Assembly: GCA_963969595.1 (NCBI GenBank)
Contig: OZ018409.1
Location: 6,772,520 to 6,836,519, forward strand
Reading direction: 5' to 3'
Source: Neckera pumila
Taxonomy: Eukaryota > Streptophyta > Bryopsida > Hypnales > Neckeraceae
Length of the DNA: 64,000 nucleotides
The notes beneath the pieces are model-generated. The model was not told the DNA's origin and searched no databases. It saw nothing but the letters and a program-made list of their open reading frames with translations. Positions 24,900-36,599 of the stretch are shown here, one piece after another. The position numbers and the translations under genes are program-made. Each line of letters starts with the position of its first letter. The first letter of the stretch is position 1.

Positions 24900-26034
24900 A
24901 ATACTGGTAGAATTAAGTTCCAACATTCCTGTACTGTACTGTACCGTAGAATAGTGGTGCAATCCAAGACCCACCAAGAACCGGTACTTAGTACTGCTTC
25001 AACGTACGATTTAGCACCGTATCTATAGCAGCAGCTCCAGGAATGATGATCCGGTACTGTAGCGTCTTAACTGTGGAAGTGGAGCCCAATTGTGACGTTG
25101 CCCTAAAAGAATGATAAATATGGCGGCAGTCATCTAAGTTAGTGATGAGAGCACAGGACATCGCCGTCAACTTTTCTTTCTTGTCTGTCGACTTCTCGAT
25201 AATGGGGAGAGAGGGCGATGGCGATCACTTCAGATGCGATGTCTTGATGAGGAACGTAATTGGCTTCTCGACTACGCCTGGAGGAATGGCTATCCACGGT
25301 CATATATGGTGATGGGCCAGAGGCATTTCTCCACCACATTTGCAATCGATCTGTTGGCGCTTTGAGTCGAGGGAGCCAATTCTTCGCCAAGAAGGTAATT
25401 GGGTGCCGCTGTTTTGGGTTCCTCATTTCAGTTTGTAGCGAGTGGGGGGAGTTGGGGGGGTTGATTGAACTTCTTGATAAATGTAGGAGCTGGGGATGAT
25501 TGTATGGAGCTGCTGCTTGTGAATGCTGCTGGTGTTCGGGATTTGGATTCAATTTGTTTGTAGCTGCTGCTGCTGCTTCAGGAAAGTGACGTTGTTGCGT
25601 GTTTGTTTTTCGAGAGTGTTTTTTGCATGCGCTCTCTGTTAGTGACTGAGGTAAGTTTTTTGATATTTGGGCTGTGAGTGTTGCTGGTGTTTGAGCGTTG
25701 GTTTTGTTCAGCAAGTTCGGTAGGAAGGTGCAGTTGTCGTAGTTTTGGTTTCTGAGGAGTATTTTGGATTTGGATATGTTCTGTCGTGAGTGAAGTGATT
25801 TTTCTGGAAATTTGGATTGTGGACGTTGACGGAGTGTTTTGTAGTGAGTGAGATGATTTTATCGAAATTTTTGTTCCATTTGGTCGTGACGACAGGATTT
25901 GAGGCAATCTTTTGAGTGTTGTTGCTGAGGCTCAAACGTTTGCGTGATTTGGTTGAAATTTGCAGCGATCGTTTTGGAGCGTTTGCATACTCGGTTTCTT
26001 GATTGTTGGTGGCCGAGGTTTTTAGTTTCTCACG
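24900..26034 (+). promoter_or_regulatory. Upstream region and probable 5' leader of the Argonaute gene
   Basis: Composition becomes GC-richer from about 24.9 kb. The region contains GTACTGTACTGTACCGTA-type repeats near 24930-24950, a (GCT)5 tract at 25563-25577 and a short upstream open frame (25218-25247). No recognised domain is found in the open frames on either strand. A stop TAG at 26023-26025, in frame with the ATG at 26035, closes the coding frame upstream. Promoter elements and the transcription start are not resolved. Confidence 0.4.
25218..25247 (+). other. Possible upstream open reading frame in the Argonaute leader
   Basis: An ATG in the context GCGATGG opens a nine-codon frame (MAITSDAMS) ending in TGA, about 790 bp before the Argonaute start. 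Whether it lies in the mature transcript depends on the unknown transcription start and any leader intron, so a regulatory role is only a possibility. Confidence 0.2.
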
Positions 26035-29000
26035 ATGGAAGGCGCGGAGATCGACCCTGAAGCCAGTCTTCCTCCGCCACCGCCGGTGCCTCAAGGCGCT
26101 GTTCCTGCCAGAGCGCCAGGCTTTGGTGATAGGAGTGGCCCGTTGGGTAACAATGGAGGCGGTAGTAGCGTTCGAGGGAACAACGGTGGAGGGAACAATG
26201 GCGGTAGCGGCAGCGGCAGCGCTGCCCTGGCCGCACTTGCGTTGCTGCCCGCGGTGCCCGTTCCTCAGAAAGCAACGAGACCGGCATTTGGCAGGACGGG
26301 GAAACCGACGCAGTTGTGCGTTAATCACTTCAAGGCCGCTCTCACGAAGTCTGAAGATGTCTACCACTACAATGTGAGCTTTTCTCTGTCATCTTGCTGC
26401 TTGTGCAAAAAACCGTTGTGCAAGGGTTTTGGGCTTAAGCGTCTTATTGTGTATTATGTCTTGTGGTCGAGTTTCTCTTTATAATGTCTGGCCATGTACA
26501 CCTGCAGGTGTCGATCGAGCCTTCCCAGACGAACAAGAACATGTGTCGGGAAATTTTCAAGAAGCTGAGGGAGACTTTTGGGGAGGCTGAGTGTGGAGGG
26601 AAGCAAGGGGCTTACGACGGCGAGAAGTCGTACTTCACTAGCGGTAGTCTTCCCTTCAACACCAAAGAGTTTCCCGTGTTTCTGGATGACCGAAAAGGTC
26701 CCTCGTTCCGACCAGGTGACCGGGGATCAAGGCCTGGTGATAGTCCGCCTACGAACAGCCCACCGCCAGGTTAGAACGGAACAAGTGTTGGGTAAACATT
26801 GTTTGTGACCCGGTTGTGGGGTTTGGATGCCCTTCAAATAATTTTCAGATGTTTATGTTTGTGTTTTTCATCTTGTCGTGCAGGAAGCCCTGGAGAAGAG
26901 GTTGTCCCGAAGAGGAGGAAGACTGCAGCAAGAGGACGAGACTTCCAGGTGAAGATAGAATTTGCTGCGGTTATTCGCATGAAGGCCATAGGTGAAATGA
27001 TGAAGGGGGCTATGGGGAAGGGGGACCGTGACCAGGAAATACGAGCACTTGATGCTCTGCGTGTTCTGGACATTGTTCTGCGTGAGAGCGCTTCACAAAG
27101 GTACTTGCGATCATTTTGCAACTTTCACCTAGAGGTTTTGATGCTGTTTGATAATTTTTATTCGGCAATAACATGCAACGTGGCCTTGGTGTTCTTGATT
27201 TGCAGAGGTTATCTTCTTGTCAGGGACAATTTCTTCCATCGGGATTTGGGTCCAGTTGGCGACTTGGGTGAAGGAGTGGAGGCTTGGAGAGGTTACCACT
27301 CGAGTGTGAGGCCAACCGGCTTAGGATTGACTCTCAATCTCGATATTACCATGACAACCGTCTTGAAGCCCGTGATAGTCGAGGAATTTCTTAAGGAGAA
27401 ATTCAACGCACGAGACCTCTACGCTTTGCAAACAAGAGATTGGTCCAAGGCGAAAAACATCCTAAAGAACATCCGAATCGAAACGACGCACATGCAAGTG
27501 TCGCGGACTCACAAAATTTCAGGGTTTAGTGACCGACCAATCCGAGAACTCACGTAAGGACCTTTCTCGAATACTTTGTATTTTGCCATGTGATTATTTT
27601 GATTTGAACTCAGTCCTGTGGTCTAATGTTTTTTGACTGATGTTGTTTCAGATTTACGAAGAAGACCAGACGCGGTGAGGGTAACGTAGAAGAACAGGAA
27701 ATGTCAGTGGCGCAGTACTATTTCGAGGTGTACTCCTACACCCTGAAGTACCCAGATCTTCCAGCCCTTGATGTAGGCAACAAGAAGAAGCCGACTTACA
27801 TCCCATTGGAGGTAATGTTCAAGTTCTTTTTGTTCAGTTTTCTGCTCTAGCAGCATTCACGGTCTCACATAGTGCTTTCACATTTCATGCTCACCTCTGC
27901 CATTGGTTTCTCTCTGCAGCTGTGCAAGATTATTGAAGGACAGCGTTACACCAAATCTCTCTCTAGTAAGCAGAGAGCAAATCAGATTGCTGCTTGCAAG
28001 CAGGGTCCACAGGAGCGGCAGAGGATTTGTGAGAATGCAATGACTGTGAGTCGGTACGGCACTGACAGTCTGATAGCAGAATTTGGCCTCGTATTCGAGA
28101 ACAGACTGGCTGGTATTACCGGGAGAATGCTACCTGCTCCTCAGGTATCTACTTCACTTATTTTGTGCCCAAACATCTTATGGCCATGCCATTATTAGTT
28201 GGAAATTTTGCACTATCTAAGTGTATTTTGCACCATCTTTGTGTCAACAGCTGGAATTTGGGAATGGGAGGACGGAGGAACCTCGGGACGGGCGGTGGAA
28301 CTTTAACAACAAGGTTCGTATACTTTTCGTTCTTCCCTTAGATGCGCAGAAATTCGTGTCAAATTATGTATCCATATTTATAATTTTGATTCTAATGTCA
28401 ATTTCCTGAATAAGTAGATACAATCCGATACAACCTCCTGGTTTGGAATGCAGACCATGAAGCAGGGAGTTAGAATAGATCCGTGGGCTGTCGCTGTGTT
28501 TGATGGCCGCTGCCATGATGCGGACCGTGTAGCACAGCAGCTGTTGGATAGCTGCCTCAAACGAGGAATGATGATGCGGCAGGCAGTAAAGGTGGAGAAG
28601 GAGCCCCAAAATGCAGTGAACTTCTCACCGGAACAACGTGTTGAGCGGATGATAACCGCGCTTCGACAGCACAAGCCTGTATTCATCTTGGTCATTTTAC
28701 CAGATAAAGATAGTCCCATATACGGTAAGTAAATCTAATACCGACTCTGCTCTTTATTAGGGATTTATTGACGAACTTTGGATCGAATACTACCAAGTTC
28801 TAGACATTTAACAGGTTTCAATAATGTTTGGCAGTTCCATTCAAGAGATTCTGTGAGATGAAGATCGGGGTTATCTCGCAATGCATGGTGAAGCCTCGGC
28901 AGCTCAACGATCAGTACCTCGGAAACCTTGCATTGAAGATTAATCTGAAGGTATTGAATGACACTGAATTATATTTACATAAGTATGTGCGTTTGAGCAA

Positions 29001-30795
29001 ATGTACATTTTCTGATTCTTTGACCTTGTGTACAGATGGGAGGGTTCAACTCGCCATTGAGCCAGCGGATGGTTACCTGCCTGGGTGAGTCGACTATCAT
29101 CTTCGGTATGGATGTGTCGCACGGGTCGCCTGGGGATTTGAATGCCCCTTCGATTGCAGCCGTGGTAGCCACCAAGAATTGGCCGGACGTGTTCCATTAC
29201 ACAACGCAAGTGAGAACGCAGCCAGCGAAGGTGGAGATGATAGAAGCGCTCTATGAGCCTGGAGGTGGCATGGTGAAGTAAGTGCTTCAAACTATGTTAT
29301 TTTTCTTTTTCGTGTGCAATGAATTTCTAATTTGCGACTCCTACCCTATATATCTGTCAGGAAATGCTCTAGTTGACTGTTTCCTAGGGATGAAGCTGTA
29401 CTGCCTGGCGACTTATCTAATTGTTATTTTTTTTGAACATACAGAGAATGTCTTAAGGCGTATTATAATACATGCAGAAACACCAGCATGCGAAAACCCA
29501 ATCAAATCATAGTCTACAGGTATTGTTGGCCTGCGCACATTGTTGTGTCATTCTATTTTACTGGAGCTTGCAAAATAGAAATTGCTTCTGAATATATTTC
29601 ATGGGTTCCAGAGCAGTGGCTTAATGAAAGTTGGATTGTTTATTCCAGGGATGGAGTAAGTGAAAGCCAGTTTGCGGAGTGTTTGGAGGTTGAATTCACC
29701 GCTTTCAAACGGGTACGTTAATTCCTTTTTTTCCAATGTTATATCCTGACTGATCATCAATCTTTTGTAAGGGTATTGATACTTAAGTACTTTTGTTTTA
29801 CAGGCATGTGAAGAACTAGAGCCAGGATATAATCCGGGGATCACCTTCATTGTTGCTCAGAAGCGTCACAATACGCGTTTCTTTCCTCAGACCGGTGAAA
29901 GGTTGAAGAACGGGAATGTTCAACCAGGTATTGGTCATAACCTGATTTGAGAAATGCATCTCTATTTTGTACGTTTGCCAAGTGAAGTAAGATCGTAGCA
30001 TATTCGGACGCTTGAACAAACTTCGTTTGACGAGTTTGCCAAAATTTTCACTGTGCTGAGGCAGGTACTGTTGTTGATAAAGATGCTTGCCATCCCCACA
30101 ATTACGACTTTTTCCTCGTCTCGCAAGCAGGGCTAATAGTAAGCTTTCCTACACAGCTAACATTTCGTTTGGACATTTTATTTGAATTTTTACAATTTTT
30201 TTAGAAATGAGATTCTCCTCTCTGCTTTCCTCTCTGAGAATTTACATTTTGGCTTGATTACAGGGCACATCCCGCCCGACCCATTACCATGTCCTAGTGA
30301 ATGAGAACAAGCTGTCGCCTGACGACATCCAAACCTTGACCAATAACCTGTGTTACACGTAAGTAAGGGAGCCATTTCAGTTCAGTGATGTTCGTTTGCA
30401 TGTGTTGGTAGTATTATGGTTGGTTTGATATTTTTGGTATTTCCACTTAATATAATTGTTGTGGTATACTTTTTAGGTTTGGCCGCTGCACGACTGCAAT
30501 ATCAATGGGTGAGTCACTTCTTCAATGGTCGTAAGTGTTTTTTTGCATTCTTCATTCGATTTGATTTTCTAATGAATGAGCTTGATTTTACTGTATCGCA
30601 GCTGCTCCTGCGGCGTATGCCCATGTTGTGGCAACAAGATACAGAAAGTTGGTGGATACTTGGGGAGGATCTTCGGGAGGGGGTTCTGATACCACTTCCC
30701 AGAGGAGCGGCAAAGATGGAGGAGGTGCTCCAAGACCTGTCCAAGCTCTTCCCGCGCTTAAAATGAAACCGGAACATTCTATGTTCTTCTGCTGA
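26035..30795 (+). CDS. AGO4: Argonaute protein, AGO4/6/9 clade (RNA-directed DNA methylation)
   Basis: Seventeen exons join into a 2901-nt frame (966 residues): 26035-26373, 26508-26769, 26884-27100, 27206-27553, 27652-27811, 27920-28144, 28251-28313, 28454-28724, 28835-28950, 29036-29277, 29445-29519, 29649-29712, 29804-29927, 30065-30138, 30264-30358, 30477-30508 and 30602-30795. All introns are GT..AG. The N-terminus is Pro-, then Gly/Asn/Ser-rich (to about 65). An Argonaute N domain follows, with a basic PKRRK (209-213) that may be a nuclear signal, then the linker with [10 protein letters not shown] (302-311), PAZ (about 322-445), MID and [14 protein letters not shown] (691-700), the ending MFFC and VVDKDACHP mark the AGO4 clade, not AGO1 or AGO2/7. 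The catalytic set looks complete: D693, E734, D774 and the His in THYHVL (866-871). Family members bind 24-nt siRNAs and guide DNA methylation from the nucleus. Assignment among AGO4, 6 and 9 is not possible here. Confidence 0.95.
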
Positions 30796-31690
30796 TTTTC
30801 AAGCTTTTTCTGAGCACAGTACTGAAATTCGCAATTTTGCAGACCAGCTGATTATGTACATATCCAGAGAGTTGCAATGCTCTTTCCAAGAACTTTTGAA
30901 AAAACTCTTTGAAATTTCATTGCCTTCAGTTCTGGCATTTTGAATAACATTTTGACGATGATGGTACCATTTTGATGGACTGTGGACTAAACACTCTTGT
31001 GATGTTTTTGAAGTAAAACTCTATGGAAGGAGCTGACTATTACGCATTATGTGCATGTCCTGACCTACTTATCTTTGCTATTGTGCACATATGGATCAAA
31101 ATTTTCCTTCCTGGTTGTGACAAAAATTGATCATGACAAATTTGGCTCTTGCACGCCAAAATCTCTCCACAGCTGTTCTCAACATTTCCCAAAAATCTCA
31201 CTCCATAAAATGTTACAAATGGTGAAAAGAAGTATATCTTTTGCCATTAACAAATGGAAGAATTTCTGTATATGCACATCTTGTTGAGAAGCTAGTCACT
31301 GGTCATATTCGGCAGACGCACTTTCAATATCCGGCTGAAACTGGGGATGAGAGGGTATCCGACTTCTCTTGTTATCTCTTCCTCACCCTGGTACGATCGT
31401 CAGTAGTCTCGAAAAATATTTTTATGAGCTTGCATGAAGTGTGCGATGGTAGTTTGAAAGGTCGTGGTTGTAAGATTCATCTATTGGCAATTAGGTTAGA
31501 AGAAGATTGGCCAGTATCCGTAAGGCGTTTCAGATAGATGCTCTTAGTTGATATGCTGAAACCCGCTGTTGTTGCTTTAGTGGTGAATGATTATCAGCCC
31601 CACGATATGCACTATACTTTTGTTGTACTGACTAAGCATGGGGTAAGCAAATGCCTTGGGTAGTGAATAGCAAGACTGTCGATTTTGCAG
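30796..31690. other. 3' flank of the Argonaute gene
   Basis: No domain is recognised in the small open frames. The stretch should hold the 3' untranslated region of the Argonaute gene and, near its right side, any decayed N-terminal exons of the PABPN1-like relic, which I could not identify. Confidence 0.45.
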
Positions 31691-33491
31691 ATTCCGTCGG
31701 AAATGATGGTCTTCCTACAAGTCCAGAGGAGTCAGACGCTCGATCAGTTTTTGTTGTTGGTAATGTAAACCCTCCGTTCCCGACTATTGCGCCATTTGAT
31801 GCCGCTCTTGTTTAGTGCTAGTTCTTTAGTGTTTGAGCGCAGTTTTTATGTTCAAATGTTGCGTGGTTGTGTTCGTAATTGAACACTGATCAAGGGGATT
31901 GTGGCAGACGCTCATGCATGTATGCACTGTCAGTGAGTTGTAAGATAGTCAAGGATAATCTTTTGCACGATGGTTTTGATGTTCTCCGCCTTCAGGTTGA
32001 TTACTCCTGCACTCCAGAAGAGGTACAACAACATTTCCTGTCATGTGGGACTGTGAAACCGTGTCACGATTTTGGCTAACAAGTTGAACAGCCCAAGGGG
32101 TAATGCCAGTGTTCCACCCAGACTTTTGACTTTCACAATGTATCACGAAATGTATCATGCAAAGCGAGGCTGTGAGGATTGGCTTCTGTTATCTATGGAA
32201 ATCGGGATATGATGAGAAGGAGGCTTGTGCTTCCTAACAGTTGAGCAGAGATGAATGCATTTAAGGAATAGCGATGGCTTTACAGCAATTTCTCTTTTGC
32301 CTTTCTCGCAAGTCTATATATTGAAGTAGAATGCAATTGGCATGTGTCTGACACCTTCGTTATCTTTGCAATCAGGTTCGCATACGCGGAGTTTTTGGAG
32401 GTTGAAGAGGTTCAAAATGCTATTCTTGAAGTGAATCTGAATTGCACAATCGCCCACTCAAGGTTATTATCTCATTTTAGGAGGAACCTGTCTTATACAT
32501 GCTTATGCTCAGCATTCTTCCGCCTTCCATGCTTGATCGATCATAGTATGAGTTTACTGAAGTTTGGGTACGTTCAGATACTGAGTTTAGTTGTACTTGT
32601 TAGAAAACATTCTGGAGGAGATACGTTGAATCTCTCGAGTGTAGCCTTGACTTTGAATATGTGCTACTAGTAGAATACTCGGGGCTTCCTTGTTCGTATG
32701 TGAAGTGCATAAAGGTGAACTTCACATATTTCTGAAGACCAGTTCTGGCCTCTCACAGCCTGTCGGTTTGAGTTTTAGTTATTTTAAAAATGTTTGTTAT
32801 AGGCTGTCTCTTTGGCAGTGAGTTTATTCTCTTCTGTGCTTCTGTATGTTTTGAAAGTGGGAAGTGGCTGGAGCTTGTCGGCAAGTTACAGCAAAGAGGA
32901 CAAATGTGCCAGGAATGAAGGCATATCGTGGTGGACGATATGCCCTTTATTATGGGTACCGTCCAAGGGGGCCTTATCTGCCTCCATATGGGTATGCTTT
33001 TTATGTCTTTGAGTGGGCATCTGTAGTGGAGTCCGTTCTGTGATGTGCATGTCCTTTCTTAAGTTCAAAGTTTTTGTTTTTTCCTACATTTTTTGTGTTG
33101 GTAGCTCTTCTATCCTGCAGATAATTTGTCAAGACATTTAGGGTGATGTGCATTGGTAGATCCATTAGTTTGTTAGCTGAACGTGTTCATTGCAGTTTGA
33201 TGAATCACAATGCCAGAATCGTAACATTAGATTGGCCAAGTAGGTAATGACTGCAAATATGATGCCAGGTTAATGCCAATGAAACTATCATTTGAACATT
33301 TGTCATTTTGTTGACACTATTTGTGTTCTACTAACATGAACTCAACTTTACCTCAGCATGAGGATTACATGAATCCAATGCCTTTCAACTCCAAATTATG
33401 AACTTTGTCAATCTAATGGGTGTCTTTTGCGAAGTTTGTAAACTGTTATTCTTGCCAGAGTAGGCCAATGCGTTACAGGCCTTATTATTAG
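31691..33491 (+). pseudogene. Decayed nuclear poly(A)-binding protein (PABPN1-like, one RRM) gene copy
   Basis: Five exon remnants lie in the right order. Remnant 1 (31691-31764) ends SDARSVFVVGN, the RNP2 strand with one extra Val. Remnant 2 (31996-32099) starts VDYSCTPEEVQQHF, a signature of this family. Remnant 3 (32376-32462) starts FAYAEFLEVEEVQNAI, the RNP1 region. Remnant 4 (about 32885-32991) reads TAKRTNVPGMKAYRGGR, then a Tyr/Pro/Gly-rich stretch. Remnant 5 (33459-33491) ends RPMRYRPYY and a stop. Breaks: an extra base near 32054 and a compensating loss near 32084 put a stop between them, a base is lost near 32420, and the acceptor before remnant 4 reads GCAAG where CAG is expected. 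Family members bind poly(A) tails in the nucleus and stimulate polyadenylation. The N-terminal coiled-coil exon was not found. Because the neighbouring genes are free of frame errors, a pseudogene is likelier than sequencing error. Confidence 0.8.
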
Positions 33492-34648
33492 GTATTTTGT
33501 GCATGAACACATTATATCTGGCTGTACAGTGACCCATCAGCATGGGTGGGCTTCTCTTGAAGTTATCCTGAAAACACTTTTGAGGATTTTTTTTGCCCCC
33601 TGTTGTAGGACTCTTCTGTCTCTGGAGGAATTGGGAGACTCAATTAAGAAACACGTGGATGATCGTCCAAATTCTTTGTGTACCACATTCTCTCTCACTC
33701 TAAAGTTTCTTGAAGACATCTGATATTTGAATGGAAAGGTATGTTGTCATTTGCATTGAGTTCGCTTGATTGACTAACAAAGATTAGGACTCAAACATTG
33801 GGTAGAAGAATTACTTGCTTGAGGGTTCTGAGTTCTGGCTTTGATTGTGTTACTGCAGGAGATTGATTCGGATGAATTGGGAGTAGGAACTTCACCGATT
33901 GCAACCGCTGCCGCTGAATAAGTTCAGGCTCAAAAAAGCTACGACTGCCCGTAAACGCTAATGAATCCTTTCTTTCGGAATGATTTCTACTTCATTCTCA
34001 TGATTGAGGAATGTATTAAAAAATGGAGAACAGATTATACTACAGTACTGCGAACTTGTGTACTGTGCACGACGCGCCTGATGGGGTAGGGAATCTGCCC
34101 AACTGTCCGTCTGGATAGATCTGGGACCATTAGAGTCAAATCAGTTGGATTTTGCATCCCAAGGCGAGAACTGAAGAGGGGTTGAAGCTATGAGTCTTTT
34201 CTACCAATTGCTGCCTGCTGCGAAAATGGAAAGGCAGACGACGGACCTGAAAATAAGTGAAGTTTTCCACACTTTCTTTGGCTTCTAAGAATCGATACCT
34301 ACTCACCTAGTTACAATCCTTCTCCAAAAGTGACCCTACAGATTCTGGCATAGAATGTACAGGAGCATTTTGAATTTGCCAATTGTCCAAGGCAATTGAA
34401 AATAGCAGTTAAGATCCAACCATTGTTTCGATACTAATTTGGTTTAAGGCTTTTAGGCGTGCATACTATATACCCCGCCTAGAAATATCTGAACCAACCC
34501 TGGAGGACTGAAACGTTGGCATATTGGTCGGTTGCTTGGCAATGGTTTGATGAGGATAGATATTTATCCATTTCAGCTTAACCCCGAAAAGAAGCAGGGG
34601 TGTTTTTCAAGAGCATTGGCTAATATTAAAAAATTAAAACTTTGTTTT

Positions 34649-34763
34649 CAATCGTACAAAAGTGTACTGACTAATCTGACAATGTGACAATGTACAAAAA
34701 AATTCCAATCGTACAGAACTGTACCTGACTAACCTGACAATCCGACAATTTAGAAAAAAATTC
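34649..34763. repeat. Tandem duplication of a 57/58-bp unit
   Basis: Two adjacent units (34649-34705 and 34706-34763) both start CAATCGTAC and end AAAAAAATTC, and share CTGACTAA(T/C)CTGACAAT inside. They differ at scattered positions. Confidence 0.8.
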
Positions 34764-34774
34764 AGCCCATTTGG

Positions 34775-34865
34775 TACGTGGATTTGAAACATTATAATAC
34801 GTGTGATTGAAAGATTATAATACGTGGATTCAAAGATTATAATATGAGGATTCCAAAGATTATAA
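34775..34865. repeat. Four tandem units of about 23 bp
   Basis: Each unit resembles TACGTGGATTCAAAGATTATAA. The units differ by one to three substitutions or single-base indels. The array follows the 57/58-bp duplication after only 11 bp. Confidence 0.75.
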
Positions 34866-35206
34866 TGTTTGAAGCAAAAAAAAATCATTCCTGCAAAACA
34901 TGGTCAATAGACTTTGAACCCTCATAAAGTGAAATTTTTGACCTACACAAATTTGAGACTTCCACCATCAAATACCACATCTTATTAGGTTTATTAGGTA
35001 TACTTTTGTAAAATTTCAAAAGCAAGTAAGGGGGGTACATTACTCTAATATTATATTGTAATATGAGAGGATCAAGTAATTACTAGTCAGTTTTTGATGG
35101 TTTCTTGTGTAATGAGGAATTTTTTTGTATGAATCCAAAGAAAAATTATAGAGACAAACATTTGAAATATGAAGAAATAATTTCAAGAATTTTGAGAACA
35201 TAGAGT

Positions 35207-35495
35207 TTAACCGTTGAAGTCCCATTATTCCCTCGGGGGGACAAAATGGCAGGCAAAGTCATCTAAAATTGCAAGCTAGTGTTCAAAAAAATAAATTTTT
35301 CCAATTTTGAATGCTAATATCTTCTAATCTATGTGGTCACACTTTACAAAAAAAACTTTACCATGAGATAAGTACAAGATCCTATGGTTAGATTCTAAGA
35401 AAATATTTTTCTCTTTTCTTAGATCAACTCAATAGAATTGGTAGTTTTGAGTTGTTTTTGACAAAAAAAAATGGTCTTTGGACTTTAAGAGTTAA
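35207..35495 (-). mobile_element. Internally deleted copy of the TTAA-bounded repeat
   Basis: The left end TTAACCGTTGAAGTCCCATT and right end GGACTTTAAGAGTTAA are diverged family ends. The interior keeps only the terminal parts of a subfamily B copy in minus orientation, for example the CTAATATCTTCTAATCTATG block and the AAGATCCTATGGTTAGATTC block. At 289 bp it is about one third of full length. Confidence 0.65.
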
Positions 35496-36599
35496 GATAT
35501 TAGCATTTGTAGTAAGATAAATATGGTTTTTTTTAAGCTTGTCCAACAAGGTTAATTAGACTTTTGATCCCTCTAGCAATGAAATTATTGCATTAAAAGT
35601 AGTAGTTTTTTTTAATAATTGCAAATTAAGTTGTGTTTGTTATATACGTGCCAAATTTCAAACTTAGATGAGGAATTTAGCCAAAACTGCTCGAACTATT
35701 CAAATTTTTTTAGCAACATATATTTTGACTTGAGTATCCAATTGTTTTTTTTTTACATTCCTACAAAGGAGGTAGGTGTGCCCACGTTGTGTCAAATTTT
35801 TCCAAACATCTATTTTTTCTTACTTCATCATCACCTACTAAAATTCTGATTATCTTTTGAACCAAATGATTTTTTTGGTAAGTTAGTATTAAGATTTCTT
35901 AATGAACTTGCATTTGGACTAATGCCTACAATGATGCTGTGATTTAAGAGCGAAATTGAATCAAAATACTCTTCTCCACAGCAAAGGTAGAATCTTCATC
36001 CACTTTTAGAAACTTCCCTCATTGAAGTATACAATTGGCATTTCCTTCGGGTTTCCTTCCATATATTGTTTTGCGATAGCATACACAAATCACTTTATAT
36101 CTTGCAAAAATCTCTTTTATCATTGCTTATCTATAATCATTTTTTTATATGCTTAGGATGTAACATTCAGCCTTATCTAATAATGCACCTTTAGCAATAG
36201 CAAGCGAGTCTCCTAATTTTATTAGTGATCGGGCATGTGTGGTCCTCCCGCCTTCATAATGAAATTGTAGGATTGAAGATCAGCCATAAATGTTCTATCT
36301 ATTTGTTTTATTGAATCATTCTATCAATGCACCTACTTTAAACTATGTGCCTCACACTATACCAAGACTAGATGCATTGAGGGCTTGATAACAAATAATG
36401 TTAAAATTTTGTACAAGTGAACAACAAAGATGTAGCCACCTTTTCTTGGAGGAAAATATTTTGTTCCACACATAGTGGGTAATCTACTTGTGTAATAAAA
36501 TGAGTGTGCCTTCCGCTTGCTTCATCATTTTGCATGAAAACAACTACTAAACAAAATTGTTTGCGATGGAATTAATGATGAATTGTGACATCTAGTCCG
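35496..36599. other. AT-rich DNA, possibly 3' part of the gypsy relic
   Basis: No clear domain is visible on either strand. The stretch lies downstream of the minus-strand gypsy reverse transcriptase relic and may hold its decayed RNase H and integrase, but I found no motif to support that. Confidence 0.35.

Larger units (their letters stand above)
33492..35206. other. Intergenic DNA with short tandem repeats
   Basis: No gene is supported. A segment at 33859-33921 (after CTGCAG, open to TAA) looks like a terminal exon but has no recognised content, so I leave it out as a gene. Tandem repeats at 34649-34865 are listed separately. Confidence 0.4.

Noticed and set aside
25139..26367. Long minus-strand frames upstream of and over exon 1 of the Argonaute gene (191 and 219 codons).
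   Set aside because: Low-complexity Thr/Asn/Ser/His-rich translations opposite a G/T-rich leader and a Gly-coding exon. No domain and no start context.
33859..33921. A terminal-exon-like segment after CTGCAG, ending in TAA.
   Set aside because: Only 21 codons without recognisable content. It could be chance or a part of the neighbouring pseudogene, and neither can be shown.
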